From contig JAFPWY010000011.1 of the NCBI GenBank assembly GCA_017412605.1, positions 1 through 64,000 on the forward strand: a stretch of 64,000 bases of DNA, given 5' to 3'. A program made the position numbers and the translations under genes. This document shows positions 56,594 through 64,000 of this stretch, piece by piece. The DNA is from Fibrobacter sp. GTDB taxonomy: Bacteria > Fibrobacterota > Fibrobacteria > Fibrobacterales > Fibrobacteraceae. Every line of letters begins with the position of its first letter. The stretch's first letter is position 1. The notes beneath the pieces were generated by a model. That model saw only the letters and a program-made list of their open reading frames with translations, was not told the DNA's origin and searched no databases.

Positions 56594-57754
56594 TTATTTC
56601 TTTTCCAGCATCACGATCGTTTCGAGGTGCGGGGTACCGGGGAATAAATCGAGCGGCTGCACTTCGCGGACGCGGTAGCCGTAGCGTTCCCATTCCTTGA
56701 GTGAGGCGGGAATCTCGTCGGTGCCGCAGAACACGTGGGCCACGCGGACGGGCTTGCGCATGGCGAGCGCATGAATCACGCCGGGTTCGCAGCCTTTGCG
56801 TGGCGGGTCCAGCAGGATTTTTTCCGGTTCATTCGGGATGGGGCGCGGGAGCCTAGTTTGGACAAAGTCCTCGTCGATCTTGCCCGCGACAAAGCGGTAA
56901 TTTTTCTTGAGGTACTTGGCTGATGCCTTCGCGCTTTCGATGGAGAGCCCTTCCCATTCCACGCCGAGCACGGACTTGGCCGCTTCGCCGAGTGCAAAGC
57001 TGAACAGGCCGTAACCGCAGTACAAATCCAGGAAGTGGTCTTCCTTGGTGAGCGAGAGCATGCGGCTTGCTGCCTTGATGAGGTTGTGAATTTGGCTTTC
57101 GTTAATCTGGCTGAATCCCGTGACAGGGTACTTGAGGCTGAATTTCCCGAGGTTGAGGCTCAGTTCGCGCGGGCCGTAGAGCTGCTTGAAGTTGAGTCCG
57201 TCTGCCGGGCGCTTCGCTTCCAGGTAGTATGCGGATTCGGTGGTGTCCACGTAGGCGTGCGTCGCCGTCACGTGGAGGGGGGAATCCTTCAGCGCGTCCG
57301 AAATCAGCTTGAGCTTGCGCACGATGCTCGCGTCAATCTTCTTGATGTTGAAAATGACGATGCGGTACTTGTACGTGCCGCGGATGATAATCCAGTTGAG
57401 TGCGTAGGCGAGCGGCTTGTACGCAGGCGAAATCAATTTTTCAAAAAGGAAGTCGTAAATCTTGTTGTGCTCTTCGGGTTCGAGCATCGATTCCTGGCGG
57501 TCGAACTGGAGGTTGCCCGGTTCCATGAACACGCGGCGCTTGTTCGTGGTGCGGTAGCCTCGGGAGAGCGGGCTTGCGATTACCTTCTGCGGGTTGCCGG
57601 CGAGGCGGTTCACGTCCCAGAATTCTTGGATGGCGAGGTCCTTGACGCGGAGCTCGTCCTTGTAGTCGAGCATGGCGAGCGATTCTCCGTGGGCGGAATC
57701 GGCTTCGCGGGTGTAGTTCGGAATCTGGTGGGCGATGGCTTGTTCGAAGAACAT
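56594..57754 (-). CDS. TrmA/RlmD-family RNA (uracil-5-)-methyltransferase
   Basis: 386-residue class I SAM methyltransferase of the COG2265 type, without an N-terminal TRAM domain. Motifs: TGFSQINESQIHNLI, FLDLYCGYGLFSFALG (SAM site), ILLDPPRKGCEPGVI and FPGTPHLETIVML. The catalytic Cys is in VFCGTDEIPASL where the family normally has SCNPxTLxxDL. It probably makes m5U in tRNA or rRNA. GAGG precedes the ATG by about 6 nt and TACATTTG lies about 23 nt upstream. Confidence 0.8.
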   Translation of the reverse strand: MFFEQAIAHQIPNYTREADSAHGESLAMLDYKDELRVKDLAIQEFWDVNRLAGNPQKVIASPLSRGYRTTNKRRVFMEPGNLQFDRQESMLEPEEHNKIYDFLFEKLISPAYKPLAYALNWIIIRGTYKYRIVIFNIKKIDASIVRKLKLISDALKDSPLHVTATHAYVDTTESAYYLEAKRPADGLNFKQLYGPRELSLNLGKFSLKYPVTGFSQINESQIHNLIKAASRMLSLTKEDHFLDLYCGYGLFSFALGEAAKSVLGVEWEGLSIESAKASAKYLKKNYRFVAGKIDEDFVQTRLPRPIPNEPEKILLDPPRKGCEPGVIHALAMRKPVRVAHVFCGTDEIPASLKEWERYGYRVREVQPLDLFPGTPHLETIVMLEKK

Positions 57755-57793
57755 GTGAACCTCTTTTTCAGCCCCAAATGTAGAAAAACTGGA

Positions 57794-57822
57794 GTAAAAA
57801 AAGACCCCTCAAAGAGGGGTCT
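57794..57822 (-). terminator. Terminator of tRNA-Gly
   Basis: AGACCCCTC-AAA-GAGGGGTCT with a T-run on the minus strand, directly 3' of the tRNA. Confidence 0.88.
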
Positions 57823-57825
57823 AAG

Positions 57826-57897
57826 AGCGGCGGACCGGGATCGAACCGGCAACCATTAGCTTGGAAGGCTAAGGCTCTACCATTGAGCTACCGCCGC
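57826..57897 (-). tRNA. tRNA-Gly (anticodon TCC)
   Basis: The minus strand reads GCGGCGGTAGCTCAATGGTA at the 5' end; the anticodon loop is CTTCCAA (anticodon TCC), the T-arm is GGTTCGATCC, and the 7-bp acceptor GCGGCGG/CCGCCGC is perfect with discriminator T. CCA is not encoded. A strong terminator follows. Confidence 0.96.
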
Positions 57898-58020
57898 GAG
57901 CATGACCAATTATACAAAAATATGCCCGATTTTAAAGGGGTGCCTTGAAAGCTATTGGAGTTTTTTCGAAAAAATGCTATCTTTTGGCCCACGTTAACCA
58001 TTTTTCAGAGGTAGCTCAAC

Positions 58021-58647
58021 TTGGCGTTTCAAAATCCCCGCGACCGTCGCATGCCTAACAGGCCGAGCGATGGGACCCGTACCAACGAAGATATTCGTAT
58101 TTCCCCGATCCGTCTCGTGAAGGAAGATGGCGAAGCTGTCATCATCGAGACCAGCAAGGCTTTGCAGATGGCAAAAGACGCCGGACTGGACCTGGTGGAA
58201 GTCTCTCCCAACGCCAAGCCTCCTGTATGCCGAATCATCAACTACGGCAAGTACAAGTTCGAGCAACTGAAAAAGGCGAAGGCAGCCAAGGCAAAGCAGC
58301 ACGTGGTGAAGCTCAAGGAAATCAAGATGCACCCGAAGACTGCGACCAACGACTACCAGTACCGCATCAAGCAGGCCGGGGAATTCCTGCAAGATGGCAT
58401 GAAGGTCAAGCTTATTATGCAGTTCCGTGGGCGCGAGATGGCGCACATGGACTACGGCAAGCGCCTCATGGAACAGGCCAAGATCGACCTCGCTCCGTAT
58501 GGCGATTTGGAAATGGATTCGCGGGTGGAAGGCAATACGATGCTTTCTATCTACGGTCCGAAACGCGGTGCAGGTGCTGCTAAAAAGCAGGACCAGGCAC
58601 CAAAGCCCGTAACCGAGCCAAAGGCAGCAGGTGAGGCTTCAACTTAA
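58021..58647 (+). CDS. infC: Translation initiation factor IF-3 (TTG start)
   Basis: 208-residue IF-3: an N-domain with ALQMAKDAGLDLVEVSPNAKPPVC, and a C-domain with GMKVKLIMQFRGREM and LSIYGPKR. A Lys/Ala/Pro tail extends past the usual end. The start is TTG at 58021 with AGAGGT 8 nt upstream; the next ATG (58051) lacks a ribosome site and would remove residues. Unusual starts are typical of infC and allow IF-3 to limit its own translation. It is the first gene of the infC-rpmI-rplT operon. Confidence 0.94.
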   Translation: MAFQNPRDRRMPNRPSDGTRTNEDIRISPIRLVKEDGEAVIIETSKALQMAKDAGLDLVEVSPNAKPPVCRIINYGKYKFEQLKKAKAAKAKQHVVKLKEIKMHPKTATNDYQYRIKQAGEFLQDGMKVKLIMQFRGREMAHMDYGKRLMEQAKIDLAPYGDLEMDSRVEGNTMLSIYGPKRGAGAAKKQDQAPKPVTEPKAAGEAST

Positions 58648-58664
58648 TAACCGAAGAGGTAAAA

Positions 58665-58862
58665 ATGCCTAAGATGAAAACACATAGCGGTGCTAAGAAG
58701 CGCTTCCGCGTGACGGGTTCCGGCCACGTCAAGTTCAAGCGCGCTGGTATGCGCCACATTCTTGCCAAGATGACCACCAAGCGTAAGCGTACCCTCCGTA
58801 AGGGTGCCCTCGTCAAGAAGGTCGACATGTTCCACGTCAAGCGTCTGCTTGTCCAAGCATAA
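58665..58862 (+). CDS. rpmI: 50S ribosomal protein L35
   Basis: 65 residues, very basic, starting [20 protein letters not shown] as in all L35 proteins. GAGG lies 8 nt upstream. It sits between infC and rplT as usual. Confidence 0.97.
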   Translation: MPKMKTHSGAKKRFRVTGSGHVKFKRAGMRHILAKMTTKRKRTLRKGALVKKVDMFHVKRLLVQA

Positions 58863-58873
58863 GGAGTGTAAGA

Positions 58874-59224
58874 ATGCCACGCGCTAAAACCAGAGTTCCT
58901 TCCCGCGAACGCCGCAAAAAAATCCTCAAGGCCGCCAAGGGTTTCTATGGCCGTCGCAAGTCGAACCTTCGCCTTGCCATTGATGCCGTTGCCCACGCCG
59001 GTCAGTATGCCTACGCTCACCGCCGCGACAAGAAGGGTGACTTCCGCTCTCTGTGGATTGTCCGCCTCAATGCCGCTGTTCGTGAATTCGGCATCAGCTA
59101 CAGCCAGTTCATTTACAAGCTCTCCAAGGCTGGTATCAAGATGAACCGCAAGGTTCTCGCCGATATGGCCGTCGCCGACCCCGAGGCTTTCGCCAAGGTC
59201 GTGGAAGTTGTGAAGGCTGCCTAA
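58874..59224 (+). CDS. rplT: 50S ribosomal protein L20
   Basis: 116 residues with [16 protein letters not shown] and [20 protein letters not shown], an early rRNA-binding assembly protein. AAGGAG precedes the ATG. It is the last gene of the operon and is followed by a strong terminator. Confidence 0.97.
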   Translation: MPRAKTRVPSRERRKKILKAAKGFYGRRKSNLRLAIDAVAHAGQYAYAHRRDKKGDFRSLWIVRLNAAVREFGISYSQFIYKLSKAGIKMNRKVLADMAVADPEAFAKVVEVVKAA

Positions 59225-59275
59225 TTTGGACGAAAGTTCAGGTTAGCTGTAACTGCATCTTAAACGCGAGAAATT

Positions 59276-59301
59276 GCACCCTGCTTTGCAGGGTGCTTTT
59301 T
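59276..59301 (+). terminator. Terminator after rplT
   Basis: GCACCCTGC-TTT-GCAGGGTGC, a perfect 9-bp stem, followed by TTTTTG. Confidence 0.92.
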
Positions 59302-59324
59302 GTTTAGGCTTCCGATTTCTTTCG

Positions 59325-60596
59325 TTAGAAAAAATCCGTGGACAGTTCTGTCTTCTTGCGGCCGGCCGGCTCGATGACGGCGGCGGAAAACTTCGCTGCC
59401 TTGAACAGGTTGCTCGTTGTCGCGACGACTTCGTCTTCGGTCATGGAGAGGATGGTCTTCTCGGATTGTTCCATGGTGCGGAATTCGCCGAGATGGAGCG
59501 TCTGCTCGGCCATGCGGATGACGCGCTTTTCGGGGCTGTCGGCTCCGAGGTACATGCTGCCGAGGATGTTCGCCTTGGTGCGCTCGAATTCGCCCTTCTT
59601 GAATCCGTGCTTCAAAAAGTTGCGGGTCTCCACGAGCGAGAGGTCTAGTGCCGTCTTGAGTTGGTGCGGATCGGTGGCCAACGACACCCCCCAGTCCACG
59701 CAGTCGCAGTAGATGTCGGCGGTGGAATACACGGAGTAGGCGAGGCCCTTGTCTTCGCGGATTTTCTGGAACAGGCGGCTGGCCATGCCTGCTCCCATTG
59801 CCACGTTGAAAAGCGAGAGCGCGCAGCGGGCACGGTCGTCCATCATGCTGCGGTCAAAGCTCAACCCCCAGAAGAGGTTGGATTGCGCAATGTCCTGTTT
59901 TTGCACGACCTTCACGCTGTTGTGCGCCTTGTAGGTGTCTGCCGGTGCTGCGCTGATTGTTTTCTTTTGTGTGAATTTTTCAGAACAAAGTTTTACAAGT
60001 TCTTTGTGGTCTACTTTGCCTGAGGCGCAGATAAGTAGCGGGATTTCGCTAATCACCTGTTCCCTGTACTTGAGCATCTGCTTGTGCGTAAGGGCCTTGA
60101 CCTGCTTGATGTTGCCCGTGATGGAATGTGCGATGCCGCAGCCCTTGAAGTGGATGGCGTTGAATACATCGCCCACGATTTCTTCGGGAATGTCATCGTA
60201 GCTGTGGATTTCCTCGATGATTACGCGGCGTTCCTTTTCCATCTCCTTCTTGTCCATGCGCGGGTGCATGAGCATGTCGGCGATAACGTCGACAGCGGTA
60301 GGGAGGTGGCTGCGTTCAATTTGTGCGTAAAAGCCCGTCTCTTGGCGAGTGGTGTAGGCTTCGAGATTTCCGCCGTGGTCTTCGATAGCGCGGGCGATTT
60401 CAAGTGCGGAGCGGTTCTCGGTTCCCTTGAACACGAGGTGCTCGTAAAAGTGGCTCAGCCCAAATTCATCTTTTGCTTCGTGGCGGCTCCCGCGCGGCAC
60501 CCATGCGCCGACGGCGACGGAATAGGCGTGCGGCATGTAGTCGGTCAGGATGGTGATGCCGTTGTCGAGGATGGTCTTTTTAACAATTTGTTTCAT
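59325..60596 (-). CDS. M16-family zinc peptidase
   Basis: 423-residue pitrilysin/processing-peptidase-like protein. The inverted zinc motif HFYEH (HxxEH) occurs in GLSHFYEHLVFKGTENRSA, and the distal Glu lies in RRVIIEEIHSYDDIPEE. The C-terminal half has the non-catalytic M16_C pattern (AMGAGMASRLFQKIREDKGLAYSVY). There is no signal peptide, so it is probably cytoplasmic and degrades peptides. The start codon has ACCT rather than a good ribosome site upstream. Confidence 0.92.
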   Translation of the reverse strand: MKQIVKKTILDNGITILTDYMPHAYSVAVGAWVPRGSRHEAKDEFGLSHFYEHLVFKGTENRSALEIARAIEDHGGNLEAYTTRQETGFYAQIERSHLPTAVDVIADMLMHPRMDKKEMEKERRVIIEEIHSYDDIPEEIVGDVFNAIHFKGCGIAHSITGNIKQVKALTHKQMLKYREQVISEIPLLICASGKVDHKELVKLCSEKFTQKKTISAAPADTYKAHNSVKVVQKQDIAQSNLFWGLSFDRSMMDDRARCALSLFNVAMGAGMASRLFQKIREDKGLAYSVYSTADIYCDCVDWGVSLATDPHQLKTALDLSLVETRNFLKHGFKKGEFERTKANILGSMYLGADSPEKRVIRMAEQTLHLGEFRTMEQSEKTILSMTEDEVVATTSNLFKAAKFSAAVIEPAGRKKTELSTDFF

Positions 60597-60617
60597 AGGT
60601 GCTAATTTCGCAGCGAT

Positions 60618-62162
60618 CTATTGCTTGATATTTTCGTCAATCCATTGAATTCGTTTGCGAATCCAATCTTTTAGGCCATCTACAGCGTCCTCGTATGTAT
60701 CGTAGGCGTGACGGTGGTAGACGTATTGGGTGCTTTTCAGAATGTCCCATCTTTTGAAATTGTTTTTCGCCGCATCTTGAAGAAATGCGCGTACTGAATC
60801 GGCGACATCTGTCGTTCTTGCAATTATATCCCTGTTCTCGTTCCAGAAATCGAGTCGGGACTGCTTGGCGATGGAATCCTTAAAAATATAAAAGTGCCTG
60901 TATCCGTTTTTAATGATCCATTCTTCGGGTTCGTTGTTGCTTTCGTTGCTATGGCTGCCAAAGGCGAGGTCAAAGTCCCATACAGGACCCATTATGACTG
61001 GACTACCCATGACCCTAACCATGTATAAACTTGAATAACCGGCTGCGTCTGGGTTCTTTGAAAATTCCTGCACCCAATAATGCTTGACGCATTCGCTGAT
61101 GTCAAGCCATTGAGCAATGTTGTTGTCCTCGTTTTCTTTGATCGATGTTAGATACGTTTCAAATTCTTCGATGTCGTCTCTGATTGCTGATAAAGTCTCG
61201 TTCGATGCATTCTTGGGGTAGTGAATATGAATAGGTTTTCCTGTTGAATTTGTTTGGATCGCGTGAGAATAGACCATTTGGTCGTTTTGTTTGTGGTTGT
61301 GCGCAACTTCTGCAATGTATGAATTGTTGTCCTTGGGAATGTTTACCCGGTTTGTTCCCACTTTGATGGTTTCTGAAAGTAGGTAAACGCCCAGGTATTC
61401 CTTGTTCAGGTACAATTCTGCAAACTCGCAGCGGGGCGCGTAGAATGCTCCTAGTTTTGACGACAGATGTAACATCAGGTAATTTTTCATCAGGGTCTTG
61501 TCTGCATAATTAGAGATGAGGGCCCAGTCTTTATCTTTGGGCATCCCAAGCAAGGCCTGCTTTTTGACGAATTCGATCTTGTAGCTCTTTTGGGGCATTT
61601 TCCAGGAGGTGTTTCCCCTGCCCCTAATGGTCAAATCCATTACGTTGCTTTCGGGCGCTTTTTCTCCCCATATCTGGAGCTTGGCTGGAATCTCCGTTTC
61701 ACGGTCTTCTATTGCACGGAAGTTCTCTGTTTCTATGACGATTCTTGGAATTCCGGCATAAGGGTATTCAGTGTCATCTAGGGAAAGGCCTGATGTCGTG
61801 TCTCTGGTTGTTGTTTGTGAATCGACAACGACGGTGTCAACGGTGTTGACTTGTGAATCGACAACGACGGTGTCAACGGTGTTGACTTGTGAATCGACAA
61901 CGGCGGTGTCAACGGTGTTGACTTGTGAATCGACAACGACGGTGTCAACGGTGTTGACTTGTGAGTCGGCAGCTACAGTGTCAACGGTGTTGACTTGTGA
62001 GTCGGCGGCTACAGTGTCGATGGGCAGGATGTCGGTGGACTGCTTGTCTGGATCGGCTATGCTGGAATCATCCTTGCTATCAAGAATGGTCGAATTGCTA
62101 CAACTGCAAACGAGTAGGAAGCATACTATGAAAAATCGCAAACAAACAGCCATGTGACGCAT
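60618..62162 (-). CDS. CotH-family lipoprotein with DTVxxDSQVNTV repeats
   Basis: 514-residue lipoprotein: the signal MRHMAVCLRFFIVCFLLVCSC provides a lipobox, then a spacer of six 12-residue repeats (DTVVVDSQVNTV-type) leads to a CotH kinase-like domain (about 140-514) with LTIRGRGNTSW, KSYKIEF, DWALISNYADKTLMKNYL, RCEFAELYLNKEYLGVYLL and GPVWDFDLAFG. CotH proteins are atypical protein kinases; in fibre-degrading bacteria they are common on the cell surface. I reject a longer upstream frame because it runs into the helicase gene. The start at 62162 lies 5 nt after TAATTTTG. Confidence 0.87.
   Translation of the reverse strand: MRHMAVCLRFFIVCFLLVCSCSNSTILDSKDDSSIADPDKQSTDILPIDTVAADSQVNTVDTVAADSQVNTVDTVVVDSQVNTVDTAVVDSQVNTVDTVVVDSQVNTVDTVVVDSQTTTRDTTSGLSLDDTEYPYAGIPRIVIETENFRAIEDRETEIPAKLQIWGEKAPESNVMDLTIRGRGNTSWKMPQKSYKIEFVKKQALLGMPKDKDWALISNYADKTLMKNYLMLHLSSKLGAFYAPRCEFAELYLNKEYLGVYLLSETIKVGTNRVNIPKDNNSYIAEVAHNHKQNDQMVYSHAIQTNSTGKPIHIHYPKNASNETLSAIRDDIEEFETYLTSIKENEDNNIAQWLDISECVKHYWVQEFSKNPDAAGYSSLYMVRVMGSPVIMGPVWDFDLAFGSHSNESNNEPEEWIIKNGYRHFYIFKDSIAKQSRLDFWNENRDIIARTTDVADSVRAFLQDAAKNNFKRWDILKSTQYVYHRHAYDTYEDAVDGLKDWIRKRIQWIDENIKQ
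61816..62020 (-). repeat. 36-bp coding minisatellite in the CotH gene
   Basis: Almost six units of 36 bp with period exactly 36 (starts near 61816, 61852, 61888, 61924, 61960 and 61996). The units differ mainly at two codons (VV/AA/AV), with central copies nearly identical. The frame is kept. Confidence 0.93.
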
Positions 62163-62167
62163 CTTTA

Positions 62168-62175
62168 CAAAATTA
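62168..62175 (-). promoter_or_regulatory. TAATTTTG element 5 nt before the CotH gene
   Basis: TAATTTTG on the minus strand overlaps the stop codon (TAA) of the upstream helicase gene, then taaag and the ATG at 62162. No ribosome site is seen. Confidence 0.35.
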
Positions 62176-64000
62176 CACTCTTCCGAAGCGGCGTGTTTTG
62201 CGGAAAGGCTTGTCACCTCTTTTATCACCGAATTTTTTGTCGCCGAACGCCTTTTCGCGGCGGGCCTTGCGGTTCTCGAAAGGCTTGTCCCCGTCGAACT
62301 TGCGGCCACGGCGTTCGCCGTCGCGATGGAAACTGCGGCTGGCGCGGGGCCTTGTGCCCGGCGCGGGGCCGCTGGGCGGCTCGTCGGTCATCAGGCGGAA
62401 GCGGGCTTCGTTCCCGCGGATGGTCATTCCCGACAGAATGTCGAGGACTTCCTGCGGCATGGTCTCGGGGAGTTCCACCGTGCTGAACTTGTCGAACAGC
62501 TTGATGCGCCCGATGTTGGAACTGCTGATATTGCCTTCGCCGGCGATGGCGCCCACGATGTCCTTTGGGGTCACGTGGTCTTTGCGGCCGACGCCCAGGT
62601 AATAGCGCAGGTAGCCTTCTTCGACACCGTTGGTGCCTTCTTTGCGTTCCTTGCGGAGGCGGCTCTTTTCTTCGCGGTCGAGCCCGAAGTTGTCGCCTTT
62701 GTCGCGGCCACCGCGTTCGCGCGGGGCGTCGAGCGGCTTGAGTTCCGGGAAGAGCGGCTGCTTCTTTTGCCATACCTTGATGACGGCGGCGGCGACATCT
62801 TCTGCTGTAATTTCGCGCACGGAACCGTCTTCGAGAGCGACTCCGTTTTCCATGTTGCAGCCTTCTGCGACCATGCTCTGCACGAGTTCCTTGAACTTGT
62901 CGAGTTCGCCGTAGCTGAGGACGCTCTTGATCTTTTCCTTGAACGCATTGACGCGCTTGGCGCTGATGACGTCTGCCGTGGGCAGCTCCATCGCTTCGAT
63001 AGGCTGGCGAGTCGCCTTCTCGATAATCTTGAGCATCCTCTTTTCGCGCGGCGTGATGAAGAGGATGGCGTTTCCGCTGCGGCCTGCGCGGCCCGTGCGT
63101 CCGATGCGGTGTACGTAGGATTCCGTGTCAAAGGGAATGTCGTAGTTCACCACGTGCGTGATGCGGTCCACGTCGATACCGCGGGCGGCCACGTCGGTCG
63201 CGACGACAATATCGAGTTTGCCCATCTTGAGGCGGTTGATGGTGCGTTCGCGCATGGACTGGGCGAGGTCGCCATTCAGCGGAGCCACGTTGAAACCGCG
63301 GCTTTCGAGTTTTTCGGCAAGTTCGGTGGTGTTCTGCTTGGTGCGTACGAAAATCAGCACGCCGTCAAAGTCTTCGCCTTCGAGCACGCGGGCGAGCGCT
63401 TCGAGCTTGTGCTCGTTTTTCACCAGCAGGTAGCGCTGGCGGATGTTCTCGACAGTGGTCGTCTTGCCTTCGATGCGGGCTTCTTCGTATTCGCCCAGGT
63501 GCTGGTCGATAATCTTCTTGACTTCCTTGGGCATGGTGGCGCTGAAGAGCGCGCGCTGGGCATCGTTGGGGATTTCCTTGAGGATGGTCTCCACGTCTTC
63601 CATGAATCCCATGTCGAGCATTTCGTCGGCTTCGTCGAGCACGATGGCCTTCACGCCCGAAAGCACGATGGAGCCGCGCTTGATGTGGTCAATGAGGCGG
63701 CCCGGGGTGGCGACCACAATGTTTGCCTGGCGCTTGAGGGCGCGGAGCTGCACGGCGATGTCTTGCCCACCGTAGACGGGGACCACGTGGACCTTCGGCA
63801 TCTTGACTGCGTACTGCTGGATCGCTTCGGCCACCTGGATAGCGAGTTCGCGGGTCGGGGTGAGCACAAGCATCGAGGTCTCGTGCCCGTTGAAACTGAG
63901 CCTCGAGAGGAGGGGAAGCGAGAATGCGGCGGTCTTTCCGGTGCCGGTCTGTGCCGTGCCGAGCAGGTTTGCCCCCTGCAAAAGTGCTGGGATAGCCTTC
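62173..64000 (-). CDS. DEAD-box RNA helicase (DeaD/CsdA-like), N-terminus outside the window
   Basis: The frame is open to the right edge: the first visible residues KAIPALLQG belong to the Q-motif region, then AQTGTGKTAA (motif I), PTREL, TPGR, VLDEADEM (DEAD), SATMP, ATDVAARGID and HRIGRTGRAGR. The C-terminal part has a DbpA-type RNA-binding domain (about 75 residues, GEGNISSSNIGRIKLFDKFSTVELP) and a basic Arg/Lys/Gly tail with KFGDK-type units. It unwinds structured RNA, likely in ribosome assembly or cold adaptation. The gene is incomplete because of the window edge. Confidence 0.94.
   Translation of the reverse strand, partial: KAIPALLQGANLLGTAQTGTGKTAAFSLPLLSRLSFNGHETSMLVLTPTRELAIQVAEAIQQYAVKMPKVHVVPVYGGQDIAVQLRALKRQANIVVATPGRLIDHIKRGSIVLSGVKAIVLDEADEMLDMGFMEDVETILKEIPNDAQRALFSATMPKEVKKIIDQHLGEYEEARIEGKTTTVENIRQRYLLVKNEHKLEALARVLEGEDFDGVLIFVRTKQNTTELAEKLESRGFNVAPLNGDLAQSMRERTINRLKMGKLDIVVATDVAARGIDVDRITHVVNYDIPFDTESYVHRIGRTGRAGRSGNAILFITPREKRMLKIIEKATRQPIEAMELPTADVISAKRVNAFKEKIKSVLSYGELDKFKELVQSMVAEGCNMENGVALEDGSVREITAEDVAAAVIKVWQKKQPLFPELKPLDAPRERGGRDKGDNFGLDREEKSRLRKERKEGTNGVEEGYLRYYLGVGRKDHVTPKDIVGAIAGEGNISSSNIGRIKLFDKFSTVELPETMPQEVLDILSGMTIRGNEARFRLMTDEPPSGPAPGTRPRASRSFHRDGERRGRKFDGDKPFENRKARREKAFGDKKFGDKRGDKPFRKTRRFGRV

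Noticed and set aside
61816-62020. Regular 36-bp repeat that could suggest a CRISPR array
   Set aside because: Units are directly adjacent without spacers and keep a protein frame; no cas genes are present in the window.

Overview
The window looks like a chromosomal segment of a Fibrobacter species (phylum Fibrobacterota). The main evidence is a lipoprotein with two Fibrobacter succinogenes major paralogous (FISUMP, TIGR02145-type) domains at 39892-42087, a member of the Fibrobacter TIGR02171-type paralogous lipoproteins at 53823-56585, a SprA-like type IX secretion (T9SS) giant outer-membrane protein, a BatD/BatE pair and a futalosine-pathway menaquinone gene. The assignment rests on family recognition by reading, not on a database search.

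Layout. 1-72 is the first 24 codons of tuf (minus strand). 375-14201 is a complete aryl polyene (APE, yellow membrane pigment) biosynthesis locus. A long, translationally coupled minus-strand operon runs from two acyl carrier proteins through ligase, dehydratases, glycosyltransferase, acyltransferase, thioesterase, LolA-like carrier, MMPL exporter and a DUF3261 lipoprotein to three FAS-like elongation enzymes. The chain-length-factor and acyltransferase genes are transcribed divergently. The gene order follows the proteobacterial apeC-apeR order, but ApeG, ApeH and ApeI are fused into one 769-residue protein and ApeJ is split into two genes. 14291-23919 holds a repeat lipoprotein, the SprA-like protein and a heparinase II/III-family protein. 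23939-26638 is batE-batD (minus). 26861-27220 holds two very small genes, each with a strong ribosome site and its own terminator. Next come mqnC (minus), a CE1 esterase with an internal T9SS-tail-like domain, and a 1304-residue orphan protein (30170-34084) of atypical AT-rich composition.

34400-39869 (plus) carries a ModF-like ABC protein, Mrp/ApbC, a DUF971 protein, an RpoD-type sigma factor and a TPR protein. 39892-49462 contains the FISUMP lipoprotein, a TPR lipoprotein with rlpA, prmC-prfA, and two tandem paralogous lipoproteins. 49558-57897 contains trmO, a NUDIX hydrolase, a diguanylate cyclase, an MFS transporter, the TIGR02171-type lipoprotein, a TrmA/RlmD-like RNA methyltransferase and tRNA-Gly(TCC). 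58021-59224 is infC-rpmI-rplT. The right end has an M16 peptidase, a CotH-family lipoprotein with a 36-bp repeat, and a DEAD-box helicase that runs off the edge.

Two patterns cut across the window. First, roughly ten genes without a Shine-Dalgarno sequence have a TAnnTTTG-like element ending 4-5 nt before the start codon, which predicts leaderless or nearly leaderless mRNAs. Second, short imperfect tandem repeats sit at gene junctions, sometimes supplying stop codons, and also occur as in-frame inserts in two proteins.
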